64,000 nucleotides of DNA from JAQGMV01 sp963828715 (GCA_963828715.1 CAWHFX010000004.1:62001-126000), one strand, 5' to 3'. Shown: positions 36,550-45,516, counted from the stretch's first letter. Program-made: numbers and translations. Notes: a model not told the origin generated them from the letters alone.

Positions 36550-37221
36550 TCACTTCTCGGTGCAGTTCGCTTCGAGCGCGGCGAAGATCCTGTCGCGGAT
36601 GTCTTCGACCGAACCCTGTCCCTGGATGCCGAGGTAGTGCGGCGCGCGCGCATCGCCGCTCCTGGTCCAGTGGAGATAGTAGTCGACCAGGGGCGCTGTC
36701 TGACTGTGATAGGTTTCGATGCGCTTTTTCACCGTCGCTTCGTTATCGTCGGGCCGCTGCACGAGCGGCTCTCCAGTAACGTCATCTACGCCGGGCGTCT
36801 TCGGCGGATTGAAATCGATGTGGTACGAGCGCCCGGAAGCGGGGTGCACCCGGCGTCCGCTCAACCGGCGCAGGATCTCCTCGTCTTCCACCTTGAGGTC
36901 GACGACGCAGTCGATGTCGATACCGGCTGCACGCAAGGCCTCGGCTTGCGCGAGATTGCGCGGGAAGCCGTCCAGGATGAAGCCCCCCTCGGCATCGACC
37001 TGCTTGCTCCGCTCGCGTACCAGCGCGATAACGAGATCGTCCGGCACCAGCTCGCCACGATCCATGTAGCCCTTCGCCTGTCGTCCGAGCTCGGTGCCCG
37101 CCTTGATCGCGCCGCGCAACATGTCGCCCGTCGAAATCTGCGGGATCCGGTACTTGTCGACCAGGAACTGAGCCTGTGTACCTTTGCCGGCGCCGGGCTG
37201 GCCAAGCAACAGTATTCGCAT
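36550..37221 (-). CDS. adk: Adenylate kinase
   Basis: Long-form Adk (223 residues) interconverts ATP + AMP and 2 ADP. P-loop GQPGAGKGT at 7-15, AMP site STGDMLR, GFPRNLAQAEAL, and a LID domain RRVHPASGRSYHIDFNPP without the zinc cysteines. Last of the block lpxK - Trm112 - kdsB - adk, whose order is typical of betaproteobacteria. Confidence 0.95.
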   Translation of the reverse strand: MRILLLGQPGAGKGTQAQFLVDKYRIPQISTGDMLRGAIKAGTELGRQAKGYMDRGELVPDDLVIALVRERSKQVDAEGGFILDGFPRNLAQAEALRAAGIDIDCVVDLKVEDEEILRRLSGRRVHPASGRSYHIDFNPPKTPGVDDVTGEPLVQRPDDNEATVKKRIETYHSQTAPLVDYYLHWTRSGDARAPHYLGIQGQGSVEDIRDRIFAALEANCTEK

Positions 37222-37327
37222 GAACGTGGGCGATACGGGACCCGTGTCAATTGCGCGGTGTCATGCGGCCGACACACGGTCCCCGCAGAACTGCCGCGCC
37301 CAAAAAAACGCGAGAGTATAGCGGTTT

Positions 37328-38128
37328 TCAGTGCCTTACGGAACGCGAGCGGCGGGTGCCGAGCTGCCTCTGCACGCGCGCGAGATCCTCGGGCGTGTCG
37401 ATGCCGGGGTGCGGCGCCGCGCGGCTCACGGCCACGCTGATGCGATAGCCGGCGTAAAGGGCGCGCAATTGTTCCAACGCCTCGAAGCGCTCGATCAGCG
37501 CGGGCTTGAGCGTTTTGAACTCGTGCAGAAACGCCGCGCGATACGCGTAGATGCCGAGGTGACGGTAAACGGTGAGACGGGGTGGAATGGCGCGTATGCC
37601 TTTCGCGTACGCGTCGCGCGCATAGGGGATGGGGGCGCGGCTGAAATACAGCGCGTAACCGTGTGCGTCCACCACCACCTTGACCACGTTCGGATTCGCC
37701 ACGTCCGCCGCCCGCTCGATGCGATGACAGGCGGTCGCGATCGCAGCGTCCCGATGCAGCGCAAGGTTCTCGGCTACGCGCCGGATGAGCGTGGGCGGCA
37801 CGAGCGGTTCGTCCCCCTGCACGTTCACGACGATGCGTCCGGGAGGAAAGCGCCGCTTCGCTGCCACCTCGGCAAGTCGGTCGGTGCCGGACGCGTGATC
37901 GCGGCGCGTCATGATGACCTCGAAGTCTGCGCGCTTCACCGCGCTTTCAATGCCCGCGTGATCGGTCGCGACGATGACTTGATCGGCGCCGCTTCTGCGT
38001 GCCTGTTCAGCGACGCGCACAACCATCGGCTTGCCACCGAGATCGGCGAGCGGTTTACCCGGGAAACGCGATGAACCGTAGCGCGCGGGGATGACCACCA
38101 CGAAGTTGAGGTTCGCTTCCCGCTTCAC
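37328..38128 (-). CDS. kdsB: 3-deoxy-manno-octulosonate cytidylyltransferase
   Basis: It activates KDO as CMP-KDO for lipopolysaccharide. VVIPARYGSSRFPGKPLAD opens the nucleotidyltransferase fold, followed by VIVATDHAGIESAV, TRRDHASGTDRLAEVA and VNVQGDEPLVP, all diagnostic. The C-terminus HPGIDTPEDLARVQRQL is also typical. The start is a GTG at 38128. It follows the Trm112-like gene across a 137-base gap that holds two repeat elements. Confidence 0.95.
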   Translation of the reverse strand: MKREANLNFVVVIPARYGSSRFPGKPLADLGGKPMVVRVAEQARRSGADQVIVATDHAGIESAVKRADFEVIMTRRDHASGTDRLAEVAAKRRFPPGRIVVNVQGDEPLVPPTLIRRVAENLALHRDAAIATACHRIERAADVANPNVVKVVVDAHGYALYFSRAPIPYARDAYAKGIRAIPPRLTVYRHLGIYAYRAAFLHEFKTLKPALIERFEALEQLRALYAGYRISVAVSRAAPHPGIDTPEDLARVQRQLGTRRSRSVRH

Positions 38129-38177
38129 GCCTGACCCCTGTGCAATCGCGGAGCGGACGTCACGACTGATCCGCGAC

Positions 38178-38226
38178 GAAAGGAAAGGAGGTTACGGAGG
38201 GAAACCCTCGGTGTCCCTCTGTTCCG
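38178..38226 (+). repeat. Dispersed hairpin repeat family 2, copy 1
   Basis: GAAAGGAAAGGAGGTTACGG, then GAGGGA / TCCCTC arms and CTGTTCCG. The inverted second copy is at 59210-59257. It lies between Trm112 and kdsB. Confidence 0.7.
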
Positions 38227-38271
38227 TAGGGTGGCGAAGCCCGAGCCGAAGGCGAGCGCCACCTCCTACGC
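38227..38271. repeat. Imperfect long palindrome (REP-like)
   Basis: GTAGG-GTGGCG on the left pairs with CGCCAC-CTCCTAC on the right across a 20-base centre. It abuts family-2 copy 1 and overlaps the Trm112 stop. Confidence 0.5.
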
Positions 38272-38448
38272 CACTTCCTCTTCGGGCGGAAGCTTGCGCG
38301 CTTCGTCCTCCAGCATCACCGGAATGTCGTCCTTGACCGGATACGCGAGTCGGCACGGGCGGCAGATCAGCTCATTCGCGCTCTTCCGATAGATAAGGGG
38401 GCCCTTGCACAGCGGACACACGAGAATGTCGAGAAGGCGCGGATTCAT
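38266..38448 (-). CDS. Trm112/YcaR family zinc-ribbon protein
   Basis: This 60-residue protein has paired cysteines CPLCKGPL and ICRPCRLAYPV, which form a single zinc ribbon. In this genomic position (between lpxK and kdsB) the YcaR-type protein is widespread in Gram-negative bacteria; its role is unclear. The start overlaps the lpxK stop by 4 bases (ATGA). Confidence 0.9.
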   Translation of the reverse strand: MNPRLLDILVCPLCKGPLIYRKSANELICRPCRLAYPVKDDIPVMLEDEARKLPPEEEVA

Positions 38449-39461
38449 GCGGAGCTCTGTCGGATCTTGTTGAGGACGAGTGCTGCGAGCGCCGGGTCAG
38501 GAACGGCATCCACGCGCAGCGCCCACTGGTTTTCGGACGCGAACGCGGCGCATTTTACCGCATCCTTCTCGGTCATCAGGATTGCATCGGCGTCTGCGAA
38601 TGCGACATCCGCTCTCGTTAAAGCATGATGATCGGCGAACGCATGCGCCTCGAACGTGATGCCGAGATCGTGCAGGTGCCGGAAGAAGCGCGATGGATTG
38701 CCGATGGCGGCGATCGCATGCACGCGCTGGTTGCGGAAATGGTCGGGGTGCACGATGAAATCGGGATTGAGCAGGTTATGGAACGATCGCCCTTCGAGCT
38801 TCATCCAGAAGGCGTCGCGAACGTCATGGAACGTTTGTCCGGGTCCATTGATGACGACGGCGTCCACGCAGCGCAGACGCGAGGACGGTTCGCGCAGCGG
38901 TCCCGCAGGAAGCATGCAGCCGTTGCCGAGTCCCCGCTCGCCATCGATCACGGCCAGCTCCACGTCGCGAGCGAGCCCGTAATGCTGCAGTCCGTCGTCA
39001 CTCACGATCACGTCGCACTCGGGAAACGCGGCGAGCAGGGCCCGCGCCGCAGCCGCGCGATCGCGTCCGATATATACGGGACAGCCGCTGCGCTGCGCGA
39101 GCAGAACCGGCTCGTCGCCGCACGTCAGCGGATCGTCGTCAGGCGTGACGCGCCGGCAGGTGCGAATCGCCCCGCCATATCCGCGGCTGACGATACCGAC
39201 GCGTCGACCGTTCCGCTCGAGAACGCCCGTCAACCACAACGTCATGGGTGTCTTGCCCGTCCCACCCACTGTGACGTTGCCAACCACCACCACGGGTGCG
39301 CTCACGCGCTGGCGCGAAAAAAGCCCGCTCCGATAGCAGGCCCGGCGCACGCTGACCGCTGCGCGAAAGAGCAGGCTCAGCGGCCACAGGAGCGCACTTA
39401 CGGCCGTAAAGCGCTGCCAGTGGCGCTCGAGCCACATGCCCTCACTCAGAGCCCATAACAT
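38445..39461 (-). CDS. lpxK: Tetraacyldisaccharide 4'-kinase
   Basis: This inner-membrane-associated kinase phosphorylates the 4'-position of the lipid A precursor. An N-terminal hydrophobic helix (SALLWPLSLLFRAAVSV) precedes Walker A GGTGKT at 66-71. DGLQHYGLARDVELAVIDGERG and the C-terminal ILMTEKDAVKC are family signatures. It is 338 residues, full length, and coupled to the Trm112 gene. Confidence 0.95.
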   Translation of the reverse strand: MLWALSEGMWLERHWQRFTAVSALLWPLSLLFRAAVSVRRACYRSGLFSRQRVSAPVVVVGNVTVGGTGKTPMTLWLTGVLERNGRRVGIVSRGYGGAIRTCRRVTPDDDPLTCGDEPVLLAQRSGCPVYIGRDRAAAARALLAAFPECDVIVSDDGLQHYGLARDVELAVIDGERGLGNGCMLPAGPLREPSSRLRCVDAVVINGPGQTFHDVRDAFWMKLEGRSFHNLLNPDFIVHPDHFRNQRVHAIAAIGNPSRFFRHLHDLGITFEAHAFADHHALTRADVAFADADAILMTEKDAVKCAAFASENQWALRVDAVPDPALAALVLNKIRQSSA

Positions 39462-39495
39462 AATGAGCGGCGGCGCGCGCTGTCACGATTTTCGC

Positions 39496-39684
39496 TCAGA
39501 TCAAGGAGTGCGACGAAGCCAATGTCGGGAACATTGGCAAGGAGCACGACGCCGAGGTGGGCGAAAAGTCGTGCCAGCCCTTCGGGTTGCGGCCAAAATC
39601 GCGCCTTACTGCGTCGGCCACCTCGACCGTATTGTCGATACGCTCTTCGGCGTCCTCCTTGTCATCCACAATTTTGGCTCGCAA
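39496..39684 (-). CDS. Possible small hypothetical protein between exbD and lpxK
   Basis: This 62-codon frame starts with TTG 20 bases after the exbD stop and ends 34 bases before lpxK, on the operon strand. Its first 40 residues (AKIVDDKEDAEERIDNTVEV and onward) have the codon bias of a real gene, with G or C in most third positions; the last 20 are Ser-rich and less convincing. I do not recognise a family. It could be a decayed gene. Confidence 0.35.
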   Translation of the reverse strand: MRAKIVDDKEDAEERIDNTVEVADAVRRDFGRNPKGWHDFSPTSASCSLPMFPTLASSHSLI

Positions 39685-39704
39685 CGCGCATTCGCGTCAT
39701 TGTG

Positions 39705-40127
39705 TTACGGGCTCTTAGTATTCTGAATCGTGAACGTGATGCGGCCGTAGCCCGCCGCCTGTGCGGCTTCCATCACTCGCACGACTGACTGATGCGACGC
39801 CTGTGCGTCGGCGTTGATGACGATCACAGGCTCTTTCATGCCACCGCCGGCGCGCTTGATCTCCTGCACCAGTGTGTCGCGGTTTGCCTGCCCCAGCACG
39901 TTCTTGTTCACCGAGTACGTGCCTTTCGCATCCACGCCGATATCGATCTGGTCCGGACGCTCGGGCGCCTTCGCCGCGTCGGCGGTCGGCAGATTGATCT
40001 GCAGTTCCGAGAAGCGCGAGTAAGTGGTGGTCACCATGAGAAAGATGAGGATCACCAGCAGGACGTCGATCAGCGGAATGAAGTTGATCTCCGGCTCCTC
40101 GCGGCCGACGTGACGCCCGAATCTCAT
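39705..40127 (-). CDS. exbD: Biopolymer transport protein ExbD/TolR
   Basis: This 140-residue single-pass protein couples the proton gradient to outer-membrane transport with ExbB. The membrane helix PLIDVLLVILIFLMVTTTYS contains the essential Asp. The periplasmic domain continues LQINLPTADAAKAPERP. It overlaps exbB by 4 bases. No tonB is present; placement before lpxK is the usual betaproteobacterial arrangement. Confidence 0.93.
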   Translation of the reverse strand: MRFGRHVGREEPEINFIPLIDVLLVILIFLMVTTTYSRFSELQINLPTADAAKAPERPDQIDIGVDAKGTYSVNKNVLGQANRDTLVQEIKRAGGGMKEPVIVINADAQASHQSVVRVMEAAQAAGYGRITFTIQNTKSP

Positions 40128-40732
40128 ACCTGCCGCTCACCGTGCACGAACTCGACCAGTTTGATCGCCTGCAGCTCCATATCGATGAGCAGCGCGTCCA
40201 CCTTCGCCCGCAAATAGCGATAGAAGATCATGCTCGGCACCGCGACGACGAGGCCGAAAGCCGTGTTGTAGAGCGCGATCGAGATACCATGCGCGAGCAC
40301 GAGCGGATTGCCGCCCTGCGGCGTCTGCGACCCGAAGATCTCGATCATGCCGATGACCGTGCCGAACAGCCCGAGCAGGGGCGAGATCGCCGCGATGGTG
40401 CCTAGGCTGGTGAGGAAGCGTTCGAGCTCGAGCGCCACGGCCCGGCCGGCTTCTTCGATCGCTTCTTTCATGATGGTCATGTCGCTTTTGACGTTGCGCA
40501 ACCCGGCCGCGAAAATCTGCCCCAACGGGGACTCGGAGGCCAGCCGATCGATCATGGCGGGTGTCACGCCATTCTGCCGCTGCTCCTGCACGACCTGACT
40601 GAGCAGATTGCGCGGCATGACGGCGCTTTCGCGCAAGGACCACATACGCTCGCCGATGATGGCGAGGGCAATAACGGAACAGAGAAGGAGGGGCCAGATC
40701 GGCCATCCGGCTGCCTGAATGATGGAGAACAC
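40124..40732 (-). CDS. exbB: MotA/TolQ/ExbB proton channel family protein
   Basis: This is a 202-residue protein with three membrane segments: WPIWPLLLCSVIALAIIGER, TIAAISPLLGLFGTVIGMIEIF and TAFGLVVAVPSMIFYRYL. These blocks define ExbB/TolQ. It is the first gene of the exbB-exbD-lpxK-Trm112-kdsB-adk series and has a good promoter upstream. Confidence 0.92.
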   Translation of the reverse strand: MFSIIQAAGWPIWPLLLCSVIALAIIGERMWSLRESAVMPRNLLSQVVQEQRQNGVTPAMIDRLASESPLGQIFAAGLRNVKSDMTIMKEAIEEAGRAVALELERFLTSLGTIAAISPLLGLFGTVIGMIEIFGSQTPQGGNPLVLAHGISIALYNTAFGLVVAVPSMIFYRYLRAKVDALLIDMELQAIKLVEFVHGERQV

Positions 40733-40757
40733 GTGTTACTCCGGAAAGGTGGCCGAC

Positions 40758-40786
40758 ACTTTAGCCGCCACCCTCTGTTTCATCAA
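40758..40786 (-). promoter_or_regulatory. Sigma-70 type promoter of the exbB operon
   Basis: On the minus strand TTGATG (40786-40781), a 17-bp spacer and TAAAGT (40763-40758) lie 25 bases before the exbB ATG. Confidence 0.5.
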
Positions 40787-40849
40787 GGCAAAGCTCAAGT
40801 GACACATAATCAGACGGCGCTAAGTGCAACTTCGAACGACCAATTTTCT

Positions 40850-40884
40850 TTTTCCACATTCTCTGTGGATAACTCTGTGCACAA
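40850..40884. other. Cluster of three DnaA boxes beside AT-rich DNA
   Basis: TTTTCCACA (40850-40858), the inverted perfect box TGTGGATAA (40864-40872) and inverted TGTGCACAA (40876-40884) all fit TTNTNCACA. The last two are 12 bp apart start to start. AT-rich sequence follows (40938-40975). The 40733-41147 gap between exbB and xseA carries no gene, only this cluster, the exbB promoter and a terminator-like hairpin. Confidence 0.55.
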
Positions 40885-40990
40885 TCTGTCGGAACTATCC
40901 CTAAGTGGTGCCCGGGTATAGGAATTTCGCGCGCCGATTAAAAATTAGACCTGCCTTTTTTTAACTATAAATCATGGGCTTGTGTTAATT

Positions 40991-41013
40991 CCCCGGGGAG
41001 ACGGGGGCTTTTT
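40991..41013 (+). terminator. Terminator-like hairpin in the xseA leader
   Basis: CCCCG and CGGGG enclose a 6-base loop and are followed by GCTTTTT. A TATAAA at 40966-40971 just upstream could be a -10 element, so this may attenuate xseA transcription or end a short RNA. Confidence 0.4.
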
Positions 41014-41147
41014 CAGGGGGGCTTATGAAAGAAATGTGACCGCTGTGGATGAACCACATCGCGCGACCTTTTTCAAGTGGCCGCGTGAGCCATTGAATCG
41101 TATGGTATTTCTTGCCGATTCCTGCTTCAACACTCTCTTTTTTACCG

Positions 41148-42512
41148 ATGACAACGTTCTCGACCACACCCGATCTACCGGGTTTCCCGCCGCCGGTGCC
41201 GGTGATCGGCGTCGCCCAGCTCAACCGGCTGGCCCGCGAGCTTCTCGAACGACATCTGCCGCTCATGTGGGTCGCCGGGGAGCTGTCGAACTTCCGCCGC
41301 TACGACTCCGGCCACTGCTACTTCACGTTGAAAGATGCCGATGCACAGGTCGATTGCGTGATGTTCAGGCTGAAGGCGCAGCTGCTCGGCTGGCAGCCGG
41401 AAGATGGCATGCGCGTCGAGGTGCGGGCCTGCCCCACGTTGTTCGAAGCGCGAGGCAAGTTCCAGCTCACGGTGGAAGTCATGCGGCGAGCGGGGCTCGG
41501 CGCGTTGTACGAAGCCTACGCGCGGCTGAAGGCGCGACTTGAACACGAGGGATTGTTCGATGCGACGCGAAAGCGCGCATTGCCGCGTTTCCCGCGCTCC
41601 CTCGGCATTATCACGTCACCCCAGGCTGCCGCGCTGCGCGACGTGCTGACGACGTTGAAGCGCCGTATGCCCAGCCTGCCGGTGATCATCTATCCGACCC
41701 CGGTGCAGGGGGAGGGTGCCGCGCTGCGCATTACCCGCGCGGTCAGGCTCGCCAGTGCGCGCGCGGAATGCGACGTGCTCGTGCTGTGCCGCGGTGGCGG
41801 CAGTATCGAAGATCTGTGGGCCTACAACAACGAAGGCCTCGCGCGCGCGATCGCGGACTGCGCAATTCCCATGGTCGCAGGCATCGGACACGAAACCGAT
41901 TTCACGATCGCCGATTTCGTCGCCGACGTGCGCGCGCCGACGCCGACTGCGGCGGCGGAGCTGGTAACGAGCGACCGTCTGGAACTGTGCGAGCAGCTAC
42001 GGCACATCACGTCGCGCCTGCAGAGGCTGGTGCAGCGGGGACTCGAAAACCGGATGCAGCGCCTGGATTACCTCTCGCGCGGCCTCGTACATCCGGGTGA
42101 TCGCATACGCAACCAGCGGCAACACCTCGCGCACCTCGCGACGCGACTGGGCGGCGCGTGGAAAAGAGCGGCCGAATCCCACACCTGGCAGATACGCGGT
42201 CTCGCCCGCGACCTGCAACGCTCGAAGCCCGATCTGCACGCACTGGAGCAGCGCCGGGGCGAGCTGGGCCGGCGTTTGCGAGAGAGTGCCCATGCCCGGT
42301 TGTCGGATGCAGTCACCCGTCTTTCGGGGCTCGAAAGCCACCTGCGGCACCTCGATCCGAGCCGCGTTCTGGAGCGCGGCTACAGTATCGTGCTCGATAC
42401 ATCGGGGGCGATCGTGCATGACGCCGCACAGATAAAACCTGGCGACGACGTCGCCCTGCGGTTCGGACGCGGCGAGGCGACGGCGGAAGTGAAGAGCACG
42501 AAGCGCGACTGA
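41148..42512 (+). CDS. xseA: Exodeoxyribonuclease VII large subunit
   Basis: This is the nuclease subunit of ExoVII, which degrades single-stranded DNA. The N-terminal OB fold (VIGVAQLNRLARELLERHLPL with WVAGELSNFRRYDSGHCYF) precedes the catalytic domain GIITSPQAAALRDVL, VLVLCRGGGSIEDLWAYNNE and GIGHETDFTIADFVADVRAPTP. A coiled-coil region and the C-terminal LERGYSIVLD segment follow. ATG 41148 gives 454 residues; TTG 41112 is an alternative. No xseB is in the window. It converges on miaA. Confidence 0.94.
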   Translation: MTTFSTTPDLPGFPPPVPVIGVAQLNRLARELLERHLPLMWVAGELSNFRRYDSGHCYFTLKDADAQVDCVMFRLKAQLLGWQPEDGMRVEVRACPTLFEARGKFQLTVEVMRRAGLGALYEAYARLKARLEHEGLFDATRKRALPRFPRSLGIITSPQAAALRDVLTTLKRRMPSLPVIIYPTPVQGEGAALRITRAVRLASARAECDVLVLCRGGGSIEDLWAYNNEGLARAIADCAIPMVAGIGHETDFTIADFVADVRAPTPTAAAELVTSDRLELCEQLRHITSRLQRLVQRGLENRMQRLDYLSRGLVHPGDRIRNQRQHLAHLATRLGGAWKRAAESHTWQIRGLARDLQRSKPDLHALEQRRGELGRRLRESAHARLSDAVTRLSGLESHLRHLDPSRVLERGYSIVLDTSGAIVHDAAQIKPGDDVALRFGRGEATAEVKSTKRD

Positions 42513-42529
42513 CGCGCAGGGTCTGAGGC

Positions 42530-43477
42530 TCACACGCGCAGCGCATCGAGCTGCCCCTGCACATATTCGAACACGCGTCCGGCGACGTCCGGTTCCAGGC
42601 TATCGAAAATCATCACGTCGGACATGGCGCGCAGCCATGTCAGTTGTCTTTTCGCGAGCTGGCGGGTCGCGGCGATGCCTTCGCTGCGCAGCGCTTCCTC
42701 GCCTAAACGGCCTTCGAGGAACTGCCATGCCTGCCGATAGCCGACGCAGCGCATCGAGGGCATCGTCGCGTCGAGGCCGTACTCGTTGCGAAGACGTTCG
42801 ACTTCGGCGACGAGGCCGGCGGCAAGCATGTGGTCGAAGCGCTTCTCGATTTCCTCATGCAGGCGAGCGCGGTCGGACGGAATGAGCGCGATGCGTATCG
42901 GCGTGTATGGAAAATACACATAGCGCGGCTTCCGTAAGAGCTCGCCGAGCGTTTTGCCGGTGATGTGATAGATTTCGAGCGCACGTTGGATACGCTGCGC
43001 ATCGTTTGGATCGAGCCGCCGCGCCGTCTCCGGATCGACACCCGCCAGTCTGGCATGCACCGCGGGCCAGCCGTCTTCCTGGGCCATGGTGTCGATCACC
43101 AGGCGGATCATCGGATCGGCTTCGGGCAGCTCATTCAGTCCTTCGACGAGCGCTTTGAAATACAGCATGGTTCCGCCCACGAGCAGGGGGATGTTGCCGC
43201 GCTCGCTGATTTCGCGCATCACCACGAGCGCATCGTCGCGAAAACGTGCCGCCGAGTAGTTTTCGTGCGGCTCGATGAGGTCGATCAGATGATGTGGAAC
43301 CGCACGCAACGCTTCCTCATCGGGTTTTGCAGTGCCGATGTTCATCCCTTTGTAGACGAGCGCGGAATCGACACTCACGATTTCTGACGGCAGCGCGCGG
43401 GCGAGCTCGAGCGAGACTGCAGTCTTGCCGCTCGCGGTCGGTCCCATCAGGAGAATGGCCGGGGGATGGTAACTTCA
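42530..43477 (-). CDS. miaA: tRNA dimethylallyltransferase (frameshift in the first codons, ~43461-43465)
   Basis: It prenylates A37 of tRNAs reading UNN codons. P-loop GPTASGKT, DSALVYKGMNIGTAKP, HHLIDLIEPHENYSAARF and GGTMLYFKALVEGL are diagnostic, and the C-terminus KRQLTWLR completes the family. The true start is probably ATG 43477 (MKLPSP), which joins AILLMGPTASGKT only if one base of a G run at 43461-43465 (C run on the coding strand) is removed. Without that, translation would have to begin inside the P-loop. It follows mutL after 29 bases. Confidence 0.92.
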
Positions 43478-43506
43478 TTCTGCACGGTCTATGCTGGCTG
43501 GAGCCG

Positions 43507-45264
43507 CTAGCGACCGCGCATGAACAACTTGTCGAGCTCGCTCAGGGTAATGCGGTGCCACGTCGGGCGACCGTGATTGCACTGGCCCGAGCGCTCCGTC
43601 TGTTCCATTTCCCGCAACAGAGCATCCATCTCGGGTATCGTCAGACGGCGATTCGCGCGCACGGCCGCGTGACACGCCATCGTGCCGAGCAACTCGTTGC
43701 GGCGCTCGGTGAGGACGCGCGTCGCTCCGAATTCGCTCATTTCGCGCAGCACGTCGGTGGCGAGCGCGCGCGGATCGGCGTCCTGTAGGAGCGCCGGCGC
43801 AGCCCGGACCACGAGCGTGGTCGGTGACGATGGCGCGACGTCGAAGCCGAGCTTGAGCAGCGTGTCACGGTGGTCCTCCGCCGTGGCGACGAGAACAGCG
43901 TCTGCCGCGAACACCACAGGCACGAGAAGCGGCTGCATGGGCATCTCTTCGGAGTCGAGCGCCTCCTTGAGCCGCTCGTACATGATGCGCTCGTGTGCCG
44001 CGTGCATGTCCACGATGACGAGTCCCTGGTCGTTCTGCGCAAGCACGTAAACGCCTGCGAGCTGCGCCAGCGCCGAACCGAGGGGCCGTGCAGCGGTGTC
44101 CGGCACGTCGATGTCGGCGGTGCCCAGCGGCGGACGGGCTCCGAAAAGCGTTTCGTAGAAGCCGATGTGCTCGCCGAGCTGCAACGGCAGCGAACGCTCG
44201 TTCGCGTAGGCATGCGGCGACGCCACATCTGCCGGCTGCGTCTCGAACGGCGCGTCCACCTGCGCCGCATCGCCTGCCGCCGTACGTGCGAGCGCTTTGC
44301 TCAGTGCATGGAACACGAATTGATGAACCGCACGCGAATCGCGGAACCGGATCTCGATCTTGGTCGGATGAACGTTCACGTCCACGCCTGCGGGATCGAG
44401 CTCGAGAAAGAGGACGTAACTCGGGTGCCGCTCGTGATGCAGCACGTCCGCGTACGCCTGCCGGATCGCGTGAGCGAGCAGGCGGTCTCGCACGAAGCGG
44501 CCGTTTACGAAGGTGTATTGAGCGTCGCGCGTGGTGCTCGCGTGTTCCGGCGTGCCCACGTAGCCGCGCAGCCGGAGCGCGCCCGCGTCTTCTTCGATGC
44601 GAAGGGCGCTCTCCGCAAACTCGCGTCCCACTACGGCGAGGATGCGTTCGTCCAGGCTTTGCGGCTTCAGATGCCAGCGCGGCTTGCCATTGTGCTGTAA
44701 CGTGAGAGCCGTATCGTGATGCGACAATGCGATGCGTTTGAAAGCTTCTTCACAGTGCGCGTATTCCGTGGCTTCGGATTTCAGGAACTTGCGGCGCGCG
44801 GGTGTGTTGAAATAGAGGTCGCGCGCTTCGATCGACGTCCCTGGAGCGAGCCGTGCCGGTACCGGTGCTGCGATCGCGGGCCCTTCAGCGGCGATCGACC
44901 ATGCGTGCTCGTCATCCGGTGTGCGGCTGGTGAGCGTGAGCCGTGCGACCGATGCGATGCTGGCCAGAGCCTCGCCTCTGAAGCCGAGGCTGCCCACCCG
45001 CTCGAGATCTTCGAGCGTCGAGATCTTGCTCGTCGCATGGCGGGAAAGGGCAAGCGGAAGGTCGGACCGGGAGATGCCGCAGCCATTGTCGGTTACCTTG
45101 ATGAGACGCGTGCCGCCGGCGCCGAGCTGGACGGTAATGTCGCCTGCCCCCGCGTCGAGGCAGTTTTCGAGAAGCTCCTTCAAAGCGGATGCCGGCCGCT
45201 CGACGACTTCGCCCGCGGCGATCTGGTTTACGAGCAGGTCCGGCAATAATCTAATCTTTGTCAT
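43507..45264 (-). CDS. mutL: DNA mismatch repair protein MutL (endonuclease type)
   Basis: This 585-residue GHKL ATPase has N-terminal motifs LLENCLDAGAGDI, KVTDNGCGISRSDL, SLGFRGEALASIASV. The C-terminal domain carries DMHAAHERIMYE, which fits the DQHA-x2-E-x4-E metal site with Met for Gln, plus ACHAAVRANR and CNHGRPTW. These mark MutL forms with intrinsic nicking activity. The mutL-miaA order is conserved in many proteobacteria. Confidence 0.95.
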   Translation of the reverse strand: MTKIRLLPDLLVNQIAAGEVVERPASALKELLENCLDAGAGDITVQLGAGGTRLIKVTDNGCGISRSDLPLALSRHATSKISTLEDLERVGSLGFRGEALASIASVARLTLTSRTPDDEHAWSIAAEGPAIAAPVPARLAPGTSIEARDLYFNTPARRKFLKSEATEYAHCEEAFKRIALSHHDTALTLQHNGKPRWHLKPQSLDERILAVVGREFAESALRIEEDAGALRLRGYVGTPEHASTTRDAQYTFVNGRFVRDRLLAHAIRQAYADVLHHERHPSYVLFLELDPAGVDVNVHPTKIEIRFRDSRAVHQFVFHALSKALARTAAGDAAQVDAPFETQPADVASPHAYANERSLPLQLGEHIGFYETLFGARPPLGTADIDVPDTAARPLGSALAQLAGVYVLAQNDQGLVIVDMHAAHERIMYERLKEALDSEEMPMQPLLVPVVFAADAVLVATAEDHRDTLLKLGFDVAPSSPTTLVVRAAPALLQDADPRALATDVLREMSEFGATRVLTERRNELLGTMACHAAVRANRRLTIPEMDALLREMEQTERSGQCNHGRPTWHRITLSELDKLFMRGR

Positions 45265-45422
45265 GGCGCCCTATCGCCAGCAGCCGCAGTTATGCGGCCC
45301 GCGGCAATGCATGCGGGTGTTTTTGCAATCGATTGATTTTATTCCGTGAACGCATCACAGGGGCGGTGTGTCGCTGGAGCTTCACAACATGTCGACTCGA
45401 GTCGTTCCCAAACGGTGCTGAG

Positions 45423-45466
45423 TTGACGGAGATCAATAAGTCAGGGCTGTCCTTTGTTTTTATAAT
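45423..45466 (+). promoter_or_regulatory. FNR-type box and -10 element upstream of pntA
   Basis: TTGAC-GGAG-ATCAA (45423-45436) is one base from the FNR/ANR consensus TTGAT-N4-ATCAA. A perfect TATAAT follows at 45461-45466. The box centre lies about 41-44 bp before the expected start point, the class II activator position. No good -35 hexamer is visible, as expected for an activated promoter. Confidence 0.6.
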
Positions 45467-45516
45467 GCCGCACCCGCCAGAGCGCTTCGCCGCTCAACGT
45501 CCACGAAGGGAAATCC

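Noticed and set aside
45423..45466. TTGACG and TATAAT as a classical -35/-10 pair before pntA
   Set aside because: They are 32 bp apart, far beyond the usable spacing; the TTGAC belongs to an FNR-type dyad instead.
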